This document shows, piece after piece, positions 8,469-16,893 of a stretch of DNA of 20,599 nt. The DNA lies in contig JAUXFG010000064.1 of the NCBI GenBank assembly GCA_030620115.1, forward strand, positions 1 to 20,599. The letters are read 5' to 3'. The notes beneath the pieces are model-generated. The model ran no database searches. It had not been told where the DNA came from and saw nothing but the letters and a program-made list of their open reading frames with translations. This stretch comes from Candidatus Fermentibacterota bacterium (GTDB taxonomy: Bacteria; JAFGKV01). The position numbers and the translations under genes are program-made. Within the stretch, counting starts at the first letter, position 1. Each line of letters opens with the position of its first letter.

Positions 8469-8476
8469 CACGCCAC

Positions 8477-9655
8477 GTGACCAAGAATATTCTTCTCCTT
8501 CTCGTGTCGATGCTGGTTGTTTTTGTGCTGGCCGAAATGGTCCTCAGGTATCTTCTCCCTCTTCCCGTGACTGAGGAGTACAGTGATAGAACGCCAAAGG
8601 CGAAATGGTATGGATGGGCCCCTCCGTGCAATACCGAGCTTAGATCAATCAGTCCCGATGACGGCAGCGTTTCCACGTACAGAATGAATTCGCAGTGCTG
8701 GAGAGATGTGGAACATCAGTTTGAGAAACCGGATAGTGTCACGCGGCTTCTGTTTCTCGGTGACTCGAACACCTTTGGAGTCGTGCATTTCGATGACTTG
8801 TACACGCGTCAAGTGGAACGATTGCTCAGCAAAGGTGGGATGCGGGATATTGAAGTCATCAGTATTGGTGTCGGCGGCTGGGGCACGGACCATGTCTTGG
8901 AGGCATTGCTGAACGAGGGCCTGCGTTATGATCCGGATGTCGTGATCTATCAGTTTTGCGGAAACGATATTACTGACAATACCGCCTCGTTTGTGCACTA
9001 CGATAAGGTAGTCAGATATGAATTACGGGAGGGGGAACTAACACGAGTAGTACTTGGGGGGAGCAAGAGAGGCATCCGATCAAGAGTCAAAGCATTTCTG
9101 GCACCACGGGAGATCGCTCACGCCTTGAGAAGACTCCGAGGTCTTATCCATAATCTTTCCGGCGGTGTGGGCGACATCAAGTACGAAGGCAAAAGAACTA
9201 TTCATTGGTGGGAGGATTATCCCCTCGATCCGACATCCCCCTACAACTGGCGCATACCGCTCAATCAATCCCAGTACATGAGGGATGCCTGGGCGCTTTT
9301 TGATGCACTGCTTGCGCGAATCAAGGTGGTCACCGAGAACGCGGGAGCCCAATTCATTGTACTATCCGAAGAAGGAGAGCAGGGCAAGAGGCATTGGCAT
9401 CTGAGATGGAATAGAATCCTCAACGATGGGATGGGGGACTATGTGCTCTGGGAGGGGAAACGCTATCCGATTGACTGGAAGCTACCGCTGCGAAATCTGT
9501 CGGAGGTATGCCGCAGGCATCGCATTCCCCTGATTGAACCAAAAAGGGTATATGAGCGCTATGTGTACGATCCTCATCCAAATGCTGTCGGTAATCTTGC
9601 CATGGCCCAGGACATAGTTGATTTCCTGGCTGACTCAGTGTTCGTGATGTGGTGA
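8477..9655 (+). CDS. Membrane-anchored SGNH-hydrolase-fold protein (paralogue of the 4367 gene)
   Basis: Protein of 392 residues with an N-terminal membrane anchor (about 5-19, ending VFVLAE) and a periplasmic SGNH domain. Blocks: LFLGDSNTFG (S97), GVGGWGTDH, FCGNDITDN (N163) and YDPHPNAVGN (D365, H367). The acid-histidine pair is D-x-H rather than the commoner D-x-x-H, a spacing found in AlgJ/AlgX-like relatives, so an O-acetyltransferase or deacetylase role is possible. A basic middle region (about 190-240) and a tryptophan-rich stretch near 245-265 are not recognised. The start is GTG with AGGAAG upstream. It shares the anchor style and block I/II motifs with the protein at 4367-5557, so the pair probably arose by duplication. 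No MBOAT acyltransferase partner is visible in the window. Confidence 0.87.
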   Translation: MTKNILLLLVSMLVVFVLAEMVLRYLLPLPVTEEYSDRTPKAKWYGWAPPCNTELRSISPDDGSVSTYRMNSQCWRDVEHQFEKPDSVTRLLFLGDSNTFGVVHFDDLYTRQVERLLSKGGMRDIEVISIGVGGWGTDHVLEALLNEGLRYDPDVVIYQFCGNDITDNTASFVHYDKVVRYELREGELTRVVLGGSKRGIRSRVKAFLAPREIAHALRRLRGLIHNLSGGVGDIKYEGKRTIHWWEDYPLDPTSPYNWRIPLNQSQYMRDAWALFDALLARIKVVTENAGAQFIVLSEEGEQGKRHWHLRWNRILNDGMGDYVLWEGKRYPIDWKLPLRNLSEVCRRHRIPLIEPKRVYERYVYDPHPNAVGNLAMAQDIVDFLADSVFVMW

Positions 9656-9990
9656 AGCAACGCGCCAGAGCGAAAGAGTCCCAATCGTTCTCCACGGATC
9701 GATGATATAGAGGGACGAAGTGTCAGGATATATCAGGAGTTGGGCTGGACGTTGCCCGATGCGCGTGGTATTTTGACCGGCCTGTTCATGCATATGTAGG
9801 GTGAATCGAGATCTATCGCGGAATGCCGAATGGATGCCAATACTGAATACGCAACGCTGCTGCATTCTCGGAGTGGCGGAGCTCACCCTTGTCAGAACAA
9901 GGAGAGACATGCGGATAATTCCATTTCTTTAGCCGGGGCTGGTGCGGGGGCGAAGATCGCCCAGACGCTGTTTCTGAGGAGATTATCGAT
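9656..9990. other. 335-bp intergenic region, no gene seen
   Basis: No supportable coding sequence. Two small perfect hairpins are present: CCTTGT-CAGA-ACAAGG (9887-9902) and GGGCGA-AGA-TCGCCC (9948-9962). Neither is followed by a T-run, so I do not call a terminator. A TTGACC at 9773-9778 with TAGGGT 18 bases downstream is a weak promoter candidate. The next gene's ribosome site GAGGAG is at 9976-9981. Confidence 0.6.
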
Positions 9991-12900
9991 ATGAGAGTGC
10001 TCATTTACTCTTTCATTGTCAGTATCCTATTATTCATTCTCGGATGCTCAGAGGAGACCGTGACTGACCCAGACGATGGAATACGTCCGACAATCACCGA
10101 TCCCCTCTCCGGCCGAATCATTCATCGGCTGAAGCTCAGTGTCAGTGGGACGGCCGAACCAGACCGCGCGGTGGAGATTATCCTCGATGATCTGAACAAC
10201 TCTACTGTCGTATATGCTGATCATCAAGGCCATTTTGCGCTCCAGGATTTATCACTTGGTGGTCAAGGGGGTCGAGTCATCTGGGCACGGATGGCGAATG
10301 ACACATCCCTGGTGAGCCATCCCGTGGTGGTGAACGTGGATTTCTCGTGGCTCACTGCGCCACTCATCCTGTTCCCCCCCCATGAGGCCAAGATTCCAGC
10401 AACTCAGATACCAGTGAGTGGGCTGGTTCCCCCGGATGTCTCAGAGGTTGAGATCTACCGAAACGACGCACTGATCGCCACGGTGGCTGCTGAGGATGGG
10501 GCATTTTTCTGGTCCGGCTTGGATCCCGTGGGGAGCGGAAGGATATGGCTTTGGACGCGAGGACTCATTGCCGGCGGTGGGTACACCTCCTATGGGGAGA
10601 GCATATACGTGTCACTTGGTGGTGGCGAGAACCCGTCGCTCGGCGAGATACAAGGTCCGGCGCAGGATGCGATGATCTCCGCCAGTGGCGTGGTGGTGCG
10701 AGGAACCGCAATCGGGGAGCACTCGTTGGTGCTCTATATGAATGGCGGTGATACCGGGTTGCGTGCAGACCCAGTTGATGGTGACTTTGTGTTTCAGTCA
10801 TATTCCCTCTTGGAGGAAGGGCCCGCCATACTCGGGATTGCCACCATTCGAGAGCAAGAGGTAGTTGCCGAGGGGTGTGTACGGATCACCGTTGACAGGA
10901 TCGCACCGTATCCACCAACCTTTCTTAGGCCTTCTCCCGGCGAGCTATACAGATCTGGCGGGGTGGCGGTCGAAGGCGCTTCAGAGGCTGGGGCCGTTGT
11001 CCACATTTGTGTTGACGATGAGTGGGTGGATACGCTCTCGGTCTCTTCGACCGGAGCAGTCGCCTGCACTCTTTCCTTGCCCGGTGATGGACAGTATCGG
11101 CTTGCGGGGCTGACAGAGGACCTATCCGGGAATCAGAGTACGCTCTCCACCGAGTTATTGGTGGTTGTTGATCAATCCGCCCCCGCGGCTCCTAGTCTGC
11201 TTTCTCCGTCTGCGGGTGAGCTGATCATGAGCGAATCATTCTCCATATCAGGCGAAGCCGACATCGGGTCATGGCTCGAGGTCCTGCTTGATGGCGGCAT
11301 CATCGCCGCCATGGAGATCGATGGTCAGGATGCTTTCGAGCTAACGATTCCGTCACCGTCTCCCGACGGCACGCATTGTGTGTCGGTGCGGGCATCGTCT
11401 GAGCCGGGAGCCGGCTGGGTTAGAGGCGACTCGGTTGTGATATATGTGGACCTGATCGCACCGGCGGCACCGATTATCCTGTATCCGCCTGAGAGCACTC
11501 TGGTTGCCCAAGCAACCATAAGCGTCGCGGGCGCTGCCGAACCGAACGCCTCTGTCATACTTCTGGTGGATGGAGTTGGGACTTCTCCCGTAATGGCAGA
11601 TCAGCAGGGCACATGGGAAAGGCTCATCACATGCCCCAGTGTCGATGGGGCCATGGTCCTACAAGCTTCATCCACGGATAGTGCAGGGCATGCTGGGCCA
11701 ATGAGCTCGCCCTATGTGCTCATCATTGATCAAACTCCCCCCGACCTCACCATTGATGAGCCAGACCAGGGGGCGCTCCTCAACGAAAGCCCGGTCCTAA
11801 TCAAGGGGCAGGCAGAAGTGGGAGCGCTTGTGTGGATCGATGGCAGCAGTGTATCCATTGATGATCAGGGGTCATTTGAACGCTCGGTGTCCCTGTCCGA
11901 AGGAGTAGATTCGGTGATCGTGTCTGCCGCGGACGCCGCAGGCAACCGCACATCACTGCCGTTGATCGTGAGGTTGGACACCACTGCACCGTTCATTGAA
12001 TTGATCAGTCCTTCGGACAGTCTTATTACCCAGAGCACTCATGTGACAGTGGAGGGAACCACGGAGATCGGCGCCTCCGTCACCGTACAGGGGGCCCCGG
12101 TGAGCGTTGATGCCACTGGCGCCTTCAACAGCGTCGTTGGGTTGACTCACGGGTGGAACAAAATCGAGATCAGAGCAGAAGATCAGGCCGGATGGACAAC
12201 GCAGGTCACAAGAACCGTCATCGTTGATGCGGTGCCGTCGGAACCGGAGCACCTTGCGCCTACAGGAGGAGCTCTCGTTTCCACGGGTCGCCCCATTCTT
12301 TCCATGGATCCGGCCTCGGATGCCAACGGGGATGTGCTCAAGTACTCCATTGAGGTGTATGAAGACGAGGGATTGGAGAGGCTCGTGGCTTCCAGCCCCG
12401 ATCTATTCGAGTCAACCGGTGATATCGTGTGGGTCGTCCAGCCGGAGCTTTCGCTTGATGGAGCCGTCTACTACTGGAGAGGGCGCGCATTCGATGGCGT
12501 GCTCCCCGGTCCCTGGAGCGAGACGGCCAGTTTCACCATGCCTGATATTGGCTCCAGGGATCCCCATGGATTCTTTGGCTACGGCGATAGTATCACAGAG
12601 GGAGCCCAGAAGTACGGAGGAATGTGGATACCCACGGTCGGCTACAGGGAGGATCTCGAATTGGCACTTTCCGTGTTTCTGGGGGGGGCGGTGGTGGACC
12701 GAACCTACATCCCGGCAGGAGCGACTGCTGATGGAGTGGCGAATATCGAATCCGATCTGGCGGATGAGAATGAAGGATATCTACTGTTGCTTTTCGGCGT
12801 CATTGATGCCCTGAACCTCATCGATCCCCAACAGTCGGCTTCGAATATCTCCTTCATGGTCCAATATGCGAAGTCCACCTTGGGGATGATCGTGGTGGTG

Positions 12901-13212
12901 GGGACACTGCCTCCGAACCTGAATCCCGAGGTAAACGACCGAGTCATAGAATTGAACGCATTGATCGCGCAGGCGGCCCAAGAACAAGGATTTCTCTTAG
13001 CTGATCATTACTCGGCAATGGTCGAAGCCGCGATGGGTGATCTGTCGGACGTTCTCTGTGAAGATGGGACCCATCCCAGCGATCTTGGGTACTCGGTAAT
13101 GGCCGAAACTTGGTATAAGGCCATCATCGGGAGTGATGATTTTCCTCTTCCTCTCGTCGCCAAACGCGGGAGCACCGAAGAGTCCACAATCGCTACAGTC
13201 TTAGAGAGGTGA
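9991..13212 (+). CDS. Giant lipoprotein: eight Ig-like repeats, FN3-like module, C-terminal SGNH domain
   Basis: Protein of 1073 residues. The N-terminus is a lipoprotein signal with lipobox ILGC (C19, followed by SEE), so it should be lipid-anchored, probably in the outer membrane. Eight Ig-like modules of about 83-93 residues start near 31, 121, 214, 304, 396, 489, 582 and 665. Most open with a proline-rich linker such as APAAPxxLxP and carry VxGxAE. An FN3-like module follows (about 748-855). The C-terminal SGNH domain has GYGDSITEG (S867) and CEDGTHPSDLGY (D1025, H1028). Where the family has GTND it reads FGVIDAL, so the oxyanion-hole Asn is Ile938. The SGNH end resembles that of the protein at 5551 (both HPxDLGYSVMAET) but is placed at the opposite end of the chain. 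The ATG has GAGGAG nine bases upstream. The stop is four bases before the next GTG, so the two form an operon. Likely a stalked surface esterase or a glycan-binding pseudoenzyme. Confidence 0.88.
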   Translation: MRVLIYSFIVSILLFILGCSEETVTDPDDGIRPTITDPLSGRIIHRLKLSVSGTAEPDRAVEIILDDLNNSTVVYADHQGHFALQDLSLGGQGGRVIWARMANDTSLVSHPVVVNVDFSWLTAPLILFPPHEAKIPATQIPVSGLVPPDVSEVEIYRNDALIATVAAEDGAFFWSGLDPVGSGRIWLWTRGLIAGGGYTSYGESIYVSLGGGENPSLGEIQGPAQDAMISASGVVVRGTAIGEHSLVLYMNGGDTGLRADPVDGDFVFQSYSLLEEGPAILGIATIREQEVVAEGCVRITVDRIAPYPPTFLRPSPGELYRSGGVAVEGASEAGAVVHICVDDEWVDTLSVSSTGAVACTLSLPGDGQYRLAGLTEDLSGNQSTLSTELLVVVDQSAPAAPSLLSPSAGELIMSESFSISGEADIGSWLEVLLDGGIIAAMEIDGQDAFELTIPSPSPDGTHCVSVRASSEPGAGWVRGDSVVIYVDLIAPAAPIILYPPESTLVAQATISVAGAAEPNASVILLVDGVGTSPVMADQQGTWERLITCPSVDGAMVLQASSTDSAGHAGPMSSPYVLIIDQTPPDLTIDEPDQGALLNESPVLIKGQAEVGALVWIDGSSVSIDDQGSFERSVSLSEGVDSVIVSAADAAGNRTSLPLIVRLDTTAPFIELISPSDSLITQSTHVTVEGTTEIGASVTVQGAPVSVDATGAFNSVVGLTHGWNKIEIRAEDQAGWTTQVTRTVIVDAVPSEPEHLAPTGGALVSTGRPILSMDPASDANGDVLKYSIEVYEDEGLERLVASSPDLFESTGDIVWVVQPELSLDGAVYYWRGRAFDGVLPGPWSETASFTMPDIGSRDPHGFFGYGDSITEGAQKYGGMWIPTVGYREDLELALSVFLGGAVVDRTYIPAGATADGVANIESDLADENEGYLLLLFGVIDALNLIDPQQSASNISFMVQYAKSTLGMIVVVGTLPPNLNPEVNDRVIELNALIAQAAQEQGFLLADHYSAMVEAAMGDLSDVLCEDGTHPSDLGYSVMAETWYKAIIGSDDFPLPLVAKRGSTEESTIATVLER

Positions 13213-13216
13213 TATC

Positions 13217-16200
13217 GTGAAGCTCGCACGCCTTACTGCTTTTCTGGTTGTCTTTTCGTCCATACTTCTTCTTGGGATTTTCGGATGTGGGAAAGATAGC
13301 CCGTCCGAGCCGGTAACCGACACCACGCCGCCTCCGGATCCCACAAACATGTCCATCACACAAGAACAATTGGGATTGCGTCTGGACTGGGATATTCCCC
13401 TCATAGACAGCGAACCGGTACCAGACCTCAAGGGATACAGGGTCTATCGTGAGCCTGGATTCTCCGCTGCGGGCAAGGCGCCCACGGATTCTGCTGATGC
13501 CTCCAAGGCCCCTGAGAATGGAAATGACTATATCTTTGCCCTGGAGAGCAACTACTTCGATAGGAGTGTCGTGGAGGGCGGCGCATACACGTATTCCGTT
13601 ACCGCCATCGACGATAGCCTGAACGAGAGTGGGGCGCTGGAGTCCGATCTAGTGGTCTTTGATACAAAGGGTCCCCTGGTGAGAATTACCTCGCCCATCA
13701 CAGGATTTGTGACCAATGCGCCCAACCTTATGGTGGCCGGAACAGTGGCGGACAGTCAACAAGTCGGTACCGCCTCTGTGTACGTGAACGACACGATTGC
13801 CGCCCAGCCCACGGTTGATGCAGCAGGTGCATTCAGCGCCCAGGTATCGTTGGAGATCGGCCAGAACACACTCAAAGCCGGGGCCACCGACCCCAATGGC
13901 AATGTGGGCGTGAGCTCTGAGGTGAGCGTGGTCTATGACACCAGTGGCGTAGTGGTTCAGATACTCTCACCAGAGGATGCCTCCATCACCAGGGAAGAAC
14001 GAGTTGCGGTTTCAGGCTCGGTGAGCGATCCATCCATCAACCAAGCGACGCTCAAGGTCAATGGTACCGAAACCACCATCGAGGTGACCGGTGGGCAGTT
14101 CTATGCGAATGCGGAGCTCGAAGAAGGCTTCAACACCATCTACGTCTCGGCCACGAATGATGCGGGTACTACCGGCACCTCGGCCGCAGTGCGCGTCACT
14201 AGGGATACCATCTTTCCGGTGGTGTACATCGTCCAGCCGATAGACGGGACACCGTTCCAGGAAAGCCCCATCCTCGTATCGGGAACGGTTGCCGACGCCA
14301 ATCCCCCTGACAGCGTTTCCTTGAGTCATGGCGGAACGCTGAAGAAGCTCATCCTTATGGCCGGTCAGTTCCAGGCGTGGGTCGAGCTGAATGAGGGAAC
14401 AAATCAACTTACGGTGTCCGCCATTGATTTGGCGGGTAATATCGGTTCGAACAGCGTCACCGTGTACCTAAACAGCTATGGCCCTACCGTTCGCATCACC
14501 ACGCCACAGAATGACGCTCTTCTCAATGATCCCGATATTGATGTCGGTGGTACGGTGACTGATCCCAATATCAGCAGCGGGATCCTTTTCGTGAATGGTG
14601 TTCCACAGGTGATCTCTATTGAGAGTGGAATTTTTCTTGTACCAGTGACGCTTTCGAGTGAAGGGAGCAACAATCTCTGGGTGGAGGTGGTGGATGAGTA
14701 TGAGAGACCCGGCGTCTCGGACACGGTCACGGTCATTCTCGATACCACCCCGCCGACCATCATCATCACCACCCCTGCGGACAGCAGCATGGGCAACAGC
14801 CCATCCATATCGGTGGCCGGGCAGATTGATGATGAGGAAGTCGAGACCGTGAACGTGTACGTGAATGATTTTGCGGTGGAAGCCACAGTTCACGATGAGG
14901 CATTCAGCACGCAGGTCACATTGCTGGAAGGGTGGAATGCTCTCTACGCCAAAGGCACGGACATGGCAGGCAATACCGGTCAGAGCAGCTCCCTCGCCGT
15001 TTTCTTGGACACACAGGCCGAGATCAGCTCGGTAGACCATGACGCCGCCGGGGAGATATTAGAGATCGGTGATCATGTGATGTTCTGGGTTGATGCCGGC
15101 GAACCCAACGGGACTGCCACCATCGATATAGGCGATGTCCATATGGGAATCGAATTGTATGACGATGGAACGCATGGCGACACGGACGCGGGAGACGGCC
15201 TCTATACCCGTGACTATACCATACAAGCCATGGACGAAGCATCGGATGCCCAGGTGATCGGACATTTCACCGATCATGTGGACAATGTGGCGCTGGACAA
15301 GGTTGCGGACGCCACCATCACCATCAATGTGCCTCCTGGCGCAGTTACCCTGTTCGAGCCTAGTTGGACGGATGTCAGCAGTTCGGCAGTAAATCTAAAA
15401 TGGACCGCAAGTACTTCGGCCGACTTCCAAGATTACAGACTCTACAGGGACACATCCCCAGGCGTGAATACCTTATCCACGCTGGTCACGACAATCACGG
15501 ATGCCGGGCAAGACACCGTCCGCTACACCGACATGGATCCTGCATTGAGCCCAGGATCAACTTTCTACTATCGTGTCTATGTTCGTGATCTACTTGGCGC
15601 GTCAATCGCGAGCAATGAGGTGAGCGCTACACTGGATAATTGGCCGACCCATCAGAAACTGGTCATCCCAAGTGGAAATTACCCCACATTCATGGATCGG
15701 ATCGAGGTGAATGCCAACCAGTATGTGATGGTTTCTCATCTCACCGAGGCCGATGGCCAGATCAGGATCATCAATATGCTCACCGATGCGGTGGTGAAAA
15801 CACTGGAAGTTGGTGGGTCAACGGTTGGTGTTGCCAACAACCCATACAGAGAGGTCCTCGTTGCCGGGTTTTCGGAAGGCAAAGTGTATCGAGTACATGG
15901 ATTCGACCTTGATTTCACGGAAACCCCTTTTGATGTCGGCGGCAATGTTTGGGATGTGGAATCGGCCTGGGGGCCCGGCGACACTCTCTATGCTTTTTCT
16001 GGTGTAGGCGATAGTATCGTGGTTATGAACTGTTGGACAGGCGAGGTCGATGCCAAGTTCTACGCCGGGGGCGGCGGCAGATACATCCACCTGGGTGCGA
16101 GCCCCGACAGGAATACGATCTATGCAGGCACTCGGAATGTAGATCCTGGCACCATTGCTATCATCGATCCCATGAGCTGGTCTATCACACAGCAGCACGG

Positions 16201-16546
16201 GGGATTCCTGAACATACAGGATATGACCGTCACGGAGAACTACATCTTCCTCGCGCACGAAGCCCAGGATCGGGTCACCGTGGTAAACAGGTGGAACATG
16301 CAACAGGAACAGCAGCTTATCGCTGTTGGTGGGCCATCACATTGTATGCTTCTTCCTGGGGATCGGTACCTCTATGTGAGCTGCAAGGCAGCAAGTCTGG
16401 TCCGCATCTTTGACACGCAGAGCTGGCAGGAGATCGACCGGGTATCTGTGGCCACGCCCAATGGTATGGTAACCAGCAACGATGGCCAGAAGGTGTACGT
16501 CACTCGGATCGCATGGAATGGAGGAATAGTAGTGCTCGGCATGTAG
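13217..16546 (+). CDS. Giant lipoprotein: FN3, five Ig-like repeats, C-terminal beta-propeller
   Basis: Protein of 1109 residues with lipobox IFGC (C24, followed by GKD), so a lipid-anchored surface or periplasmic protein. In order: FN3-like domain (about 35-150; GYRVYRE, YTYSVTAID), five Ig-like modules starting near 153, 245, 334, 423 and 513, each with the pattern ITxPxx and VxGTVxD, a beta-rich module (about 602-710) with DDGTHGDTDAGDGLYT, a second FN3 (about 712-805), and a C-terminal region of about 300 residues (about 808-1109). That last region has repeats like IRIINMLTDAVVKTLEVG and IAIIDPMSW, typical of a seven-bladed YVTN-type beta-propeller. No catalytic residues are recognised; binding or adhesion is more likely than catalysis. 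The GTG start has AGAGG seven bases upstream and lies four bases after the preceding stop, so it is co-transcribed with the Ig-SGNH lipoprotein. The partner of the propeller is unknown. Confidence 0.87.
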   Translation: MKLARLTAFLVVFSSILLLGIFGCGKDSPSEPVTDTTPPPDPTNMSITQEQLGLRLDWDIPLIDSEPVPDLKGYRVYREPGFSAAGKAPTDSADASKAPENGNDYIFALESNYFDRSVVEGGAYTYSVTAIDDSLNESGALESDLVVFDTKGPLVRITSPITGFVTNAPNLMVAGTVADSQQVGTASVYVNDTIAAQPTVDAAGAFSAQVSLEIGQNTLKAGATDPNGNVGVSSEVSVVYDTSGVVVQILSPEDASITREERVAVSGSVSDPSINQATLKVNGTETTIEVTGGQFYANAELEEGFNTIYVSATNDAGTTGTSAAVRVTRDTIFPVVYIVQPIDGTPFQESPILVSGTVADANPPDSVSLSHGGTLKKLILMAGQFQAWVELNEGTNQLTVSAIDLAGNIGSNSVTVYLNSYGPTVRITTPQNDALLNDPDIDVGGTVTDPNISSGILFVNGVPQVISIESGIFLVPVTLSSEGSNNLWVEVVDEYERPGVSDTVTVILDTTPPTIIITTPADSSMGNSPSISVAGQIDDEEVETVNVYVNDFAVEATVHDEAFSTQVTLLEGWNALYAKGTDMAGNTGQSSSLAVFLDTQAEISSVDHDAAGEILEIGDHVMFWVDAGEPNGTATIDIGDVHMGIELYDDGTHGDTDAGDGLYTRDYTIQAMDEASDAQVIGHFTDHVDNVALDKVADATITINVPPGAVTLFEPSWTDVSSSAVNLKWTASTSADFQDYRLYRDTSPGVNTLSTLVTTITDAGQDTVRYTDMDPALSPGSTFYYRVYVRDLLGASIASNEVSATLDNWPTHQKLVIPSGNYPTFMDRIEVNANQYVMVSHLTEADGQIRIINMLTDAVVKTLEVGGSTVGVANNPYREVLVAGFSEGKVYRVHGFDLDFTETPFDVGGNVWDVESAWGPGDTLYAFSGVGDSIVVMNCWTGEVDAKFYAGGGGRYIHLGASPDRNTIYAGTRNVDPGTIAIIDPMSWSITQQHGGFLNIQDMTVTENYIFLAHEAQDRVTVVNRWNMQQEQQLIAVGGPSHCMLLPGDRYLYVSCKAASLVRIFDTQSWQEIDRVSVATPNGMVTSNDGQKVYVTRIAWNGGIVVLGM

Positions 16547-16714
16547 AGAATAGGTATGCTTCCGGGTGGGTGGATACGGTGCACGCAGACGGCTCCTTTG
16601 CGCATGACCTCATTCAGCGTATCCATACGAATGTTGGAATCTGTTGTGTCCTGGGTTGTGGAATCCACGCGTCACCGCTCTCGAGATGTGTTGAATAGTA
16701 CTCGAGTGACTTTG

Positions 16715-16743
16715 TTGACAGCGATTTCCGATGCCGATACTTT
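16715..16743 (+). promoter_or_regulatory. Candidate sigma-70-type promoter
   Basis: A perfect TTGACA (16715-16720) is followed after 17 bases by TACTTT (16738-16743), which keeps the first, second and last bases of TATAAT. It would drive the gene at 16894 with a leader of about 140 bases. The match is by eye only. Confidence 0.4.
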
Positions 16744-16754
16744 GGCACACCAAA
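16741..16754. promoter_or_regulatory. Small palindrome TTTGG-CACA-CCAAA over the candidate -10 region
   Basis: A perfect 5-bp inverted repeat with a 4-base centre overlaps the end of the candidate -10 box and reaches the expected transcription start. Its position would suit a repressor operator, but 5-bp arms can arise by chance. Confidence 0.25.
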
Positions 16755-16878
16755 CCTGATTGATTTTCTGTTGAGATCGGACGTTCGAGTCCATTCCCTC
16801 GACAGTGGATTGCTTCTTGCCGTAGCCTTCGACATTTTGAGCGATGAGGTTTAGGCCTGAGGAGCGCAATGATTCATG

Positions 16879-16884
16879 AGGAGG
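16879..16884 (+). promoter_or_regulatory. Shine-Dalgarno AGGAGG fixing the ATG start at 16894
   Basis: A consensus AGGAGG is nine bases before the ATG at 16894. An earlier in-frame ATG at 16876 overlaps this site and has no ribosome site of its own, so the later ATG is preferred. Confidence 0.75.
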
Positions 16885-16893
16885 TTACTCACA

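Larger units (their letters stand above)
8143..8476. other. 334-bp intergenic region dominated by a long palindrome
   Basis: No convincing gene is present. Short open frames on both strands have no recognisable product and run through an inverted repeat. The first 130 bases show no clear promoter or U-tract terminator. The remainder (8272-8460) is the palindromic element listed separately. The ribosome site of the next gene begins two bases after the palindrome. Confidence 0.7.
16547..16893. other. 347-bp intergenic region with candidate promoter and small inverted repeats
   Basis: No convincing gene. An 8-bp inverted pair TGGATACG/CGTATCCA (16571-16578, 16618-16625) lies soon after the preceding stop. 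Two CTCGAG copies (16680-16685, 16701-16706), flanked by GTCA and TGAC, sit just upstream of the candidate promoter. The remainder, 16755-16875, shows nothing I can name. Short open frames on either strand have no recognisable product. Confidence 0.6.

Noticed and set aside
8264-8476. Short open frames on both strands in the gap before the 8477 gene
   Set aside because: They run through the palindrome, which keeps frames open on both strands by its base composition; no product is recognisable.
9948-9962. GGGCGA-AGA-TCGCCC hairpin as a terminator
   Set aside because: The stem is only 6 bp, no T-run follows, and it sits just before the next gene's ribosome site, far from the preceding stop.
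9635-10004. Minus-strand open frames of 91 and 63 codons in the gap before the large lipoprotein
   Set aside because: No recognisable domains or ribosome sites, they overlap each other, and they overlap neighbouring genes.
9991-16546. DNA-level tandem repeats encoding the Ig-like modules
   Set aside because: The modules repeat at protein level only; their DNA is too diverged to call as nucleotide repeats or recent duplication by eye.
16775-16800. tRNA-like T-loop sequence GTTCGAGTCC
   Set aside because: The 5-bp T-stem does not pair around the loop and no acceptor, D or anticodon arms are present upstream.
16556-16869. Several short open frames on both strands before the secreted PKD protein
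   Set aside because: They overlap one another on both strands, have no ribosome sites, and cross the candidate promoter region; the products look random.
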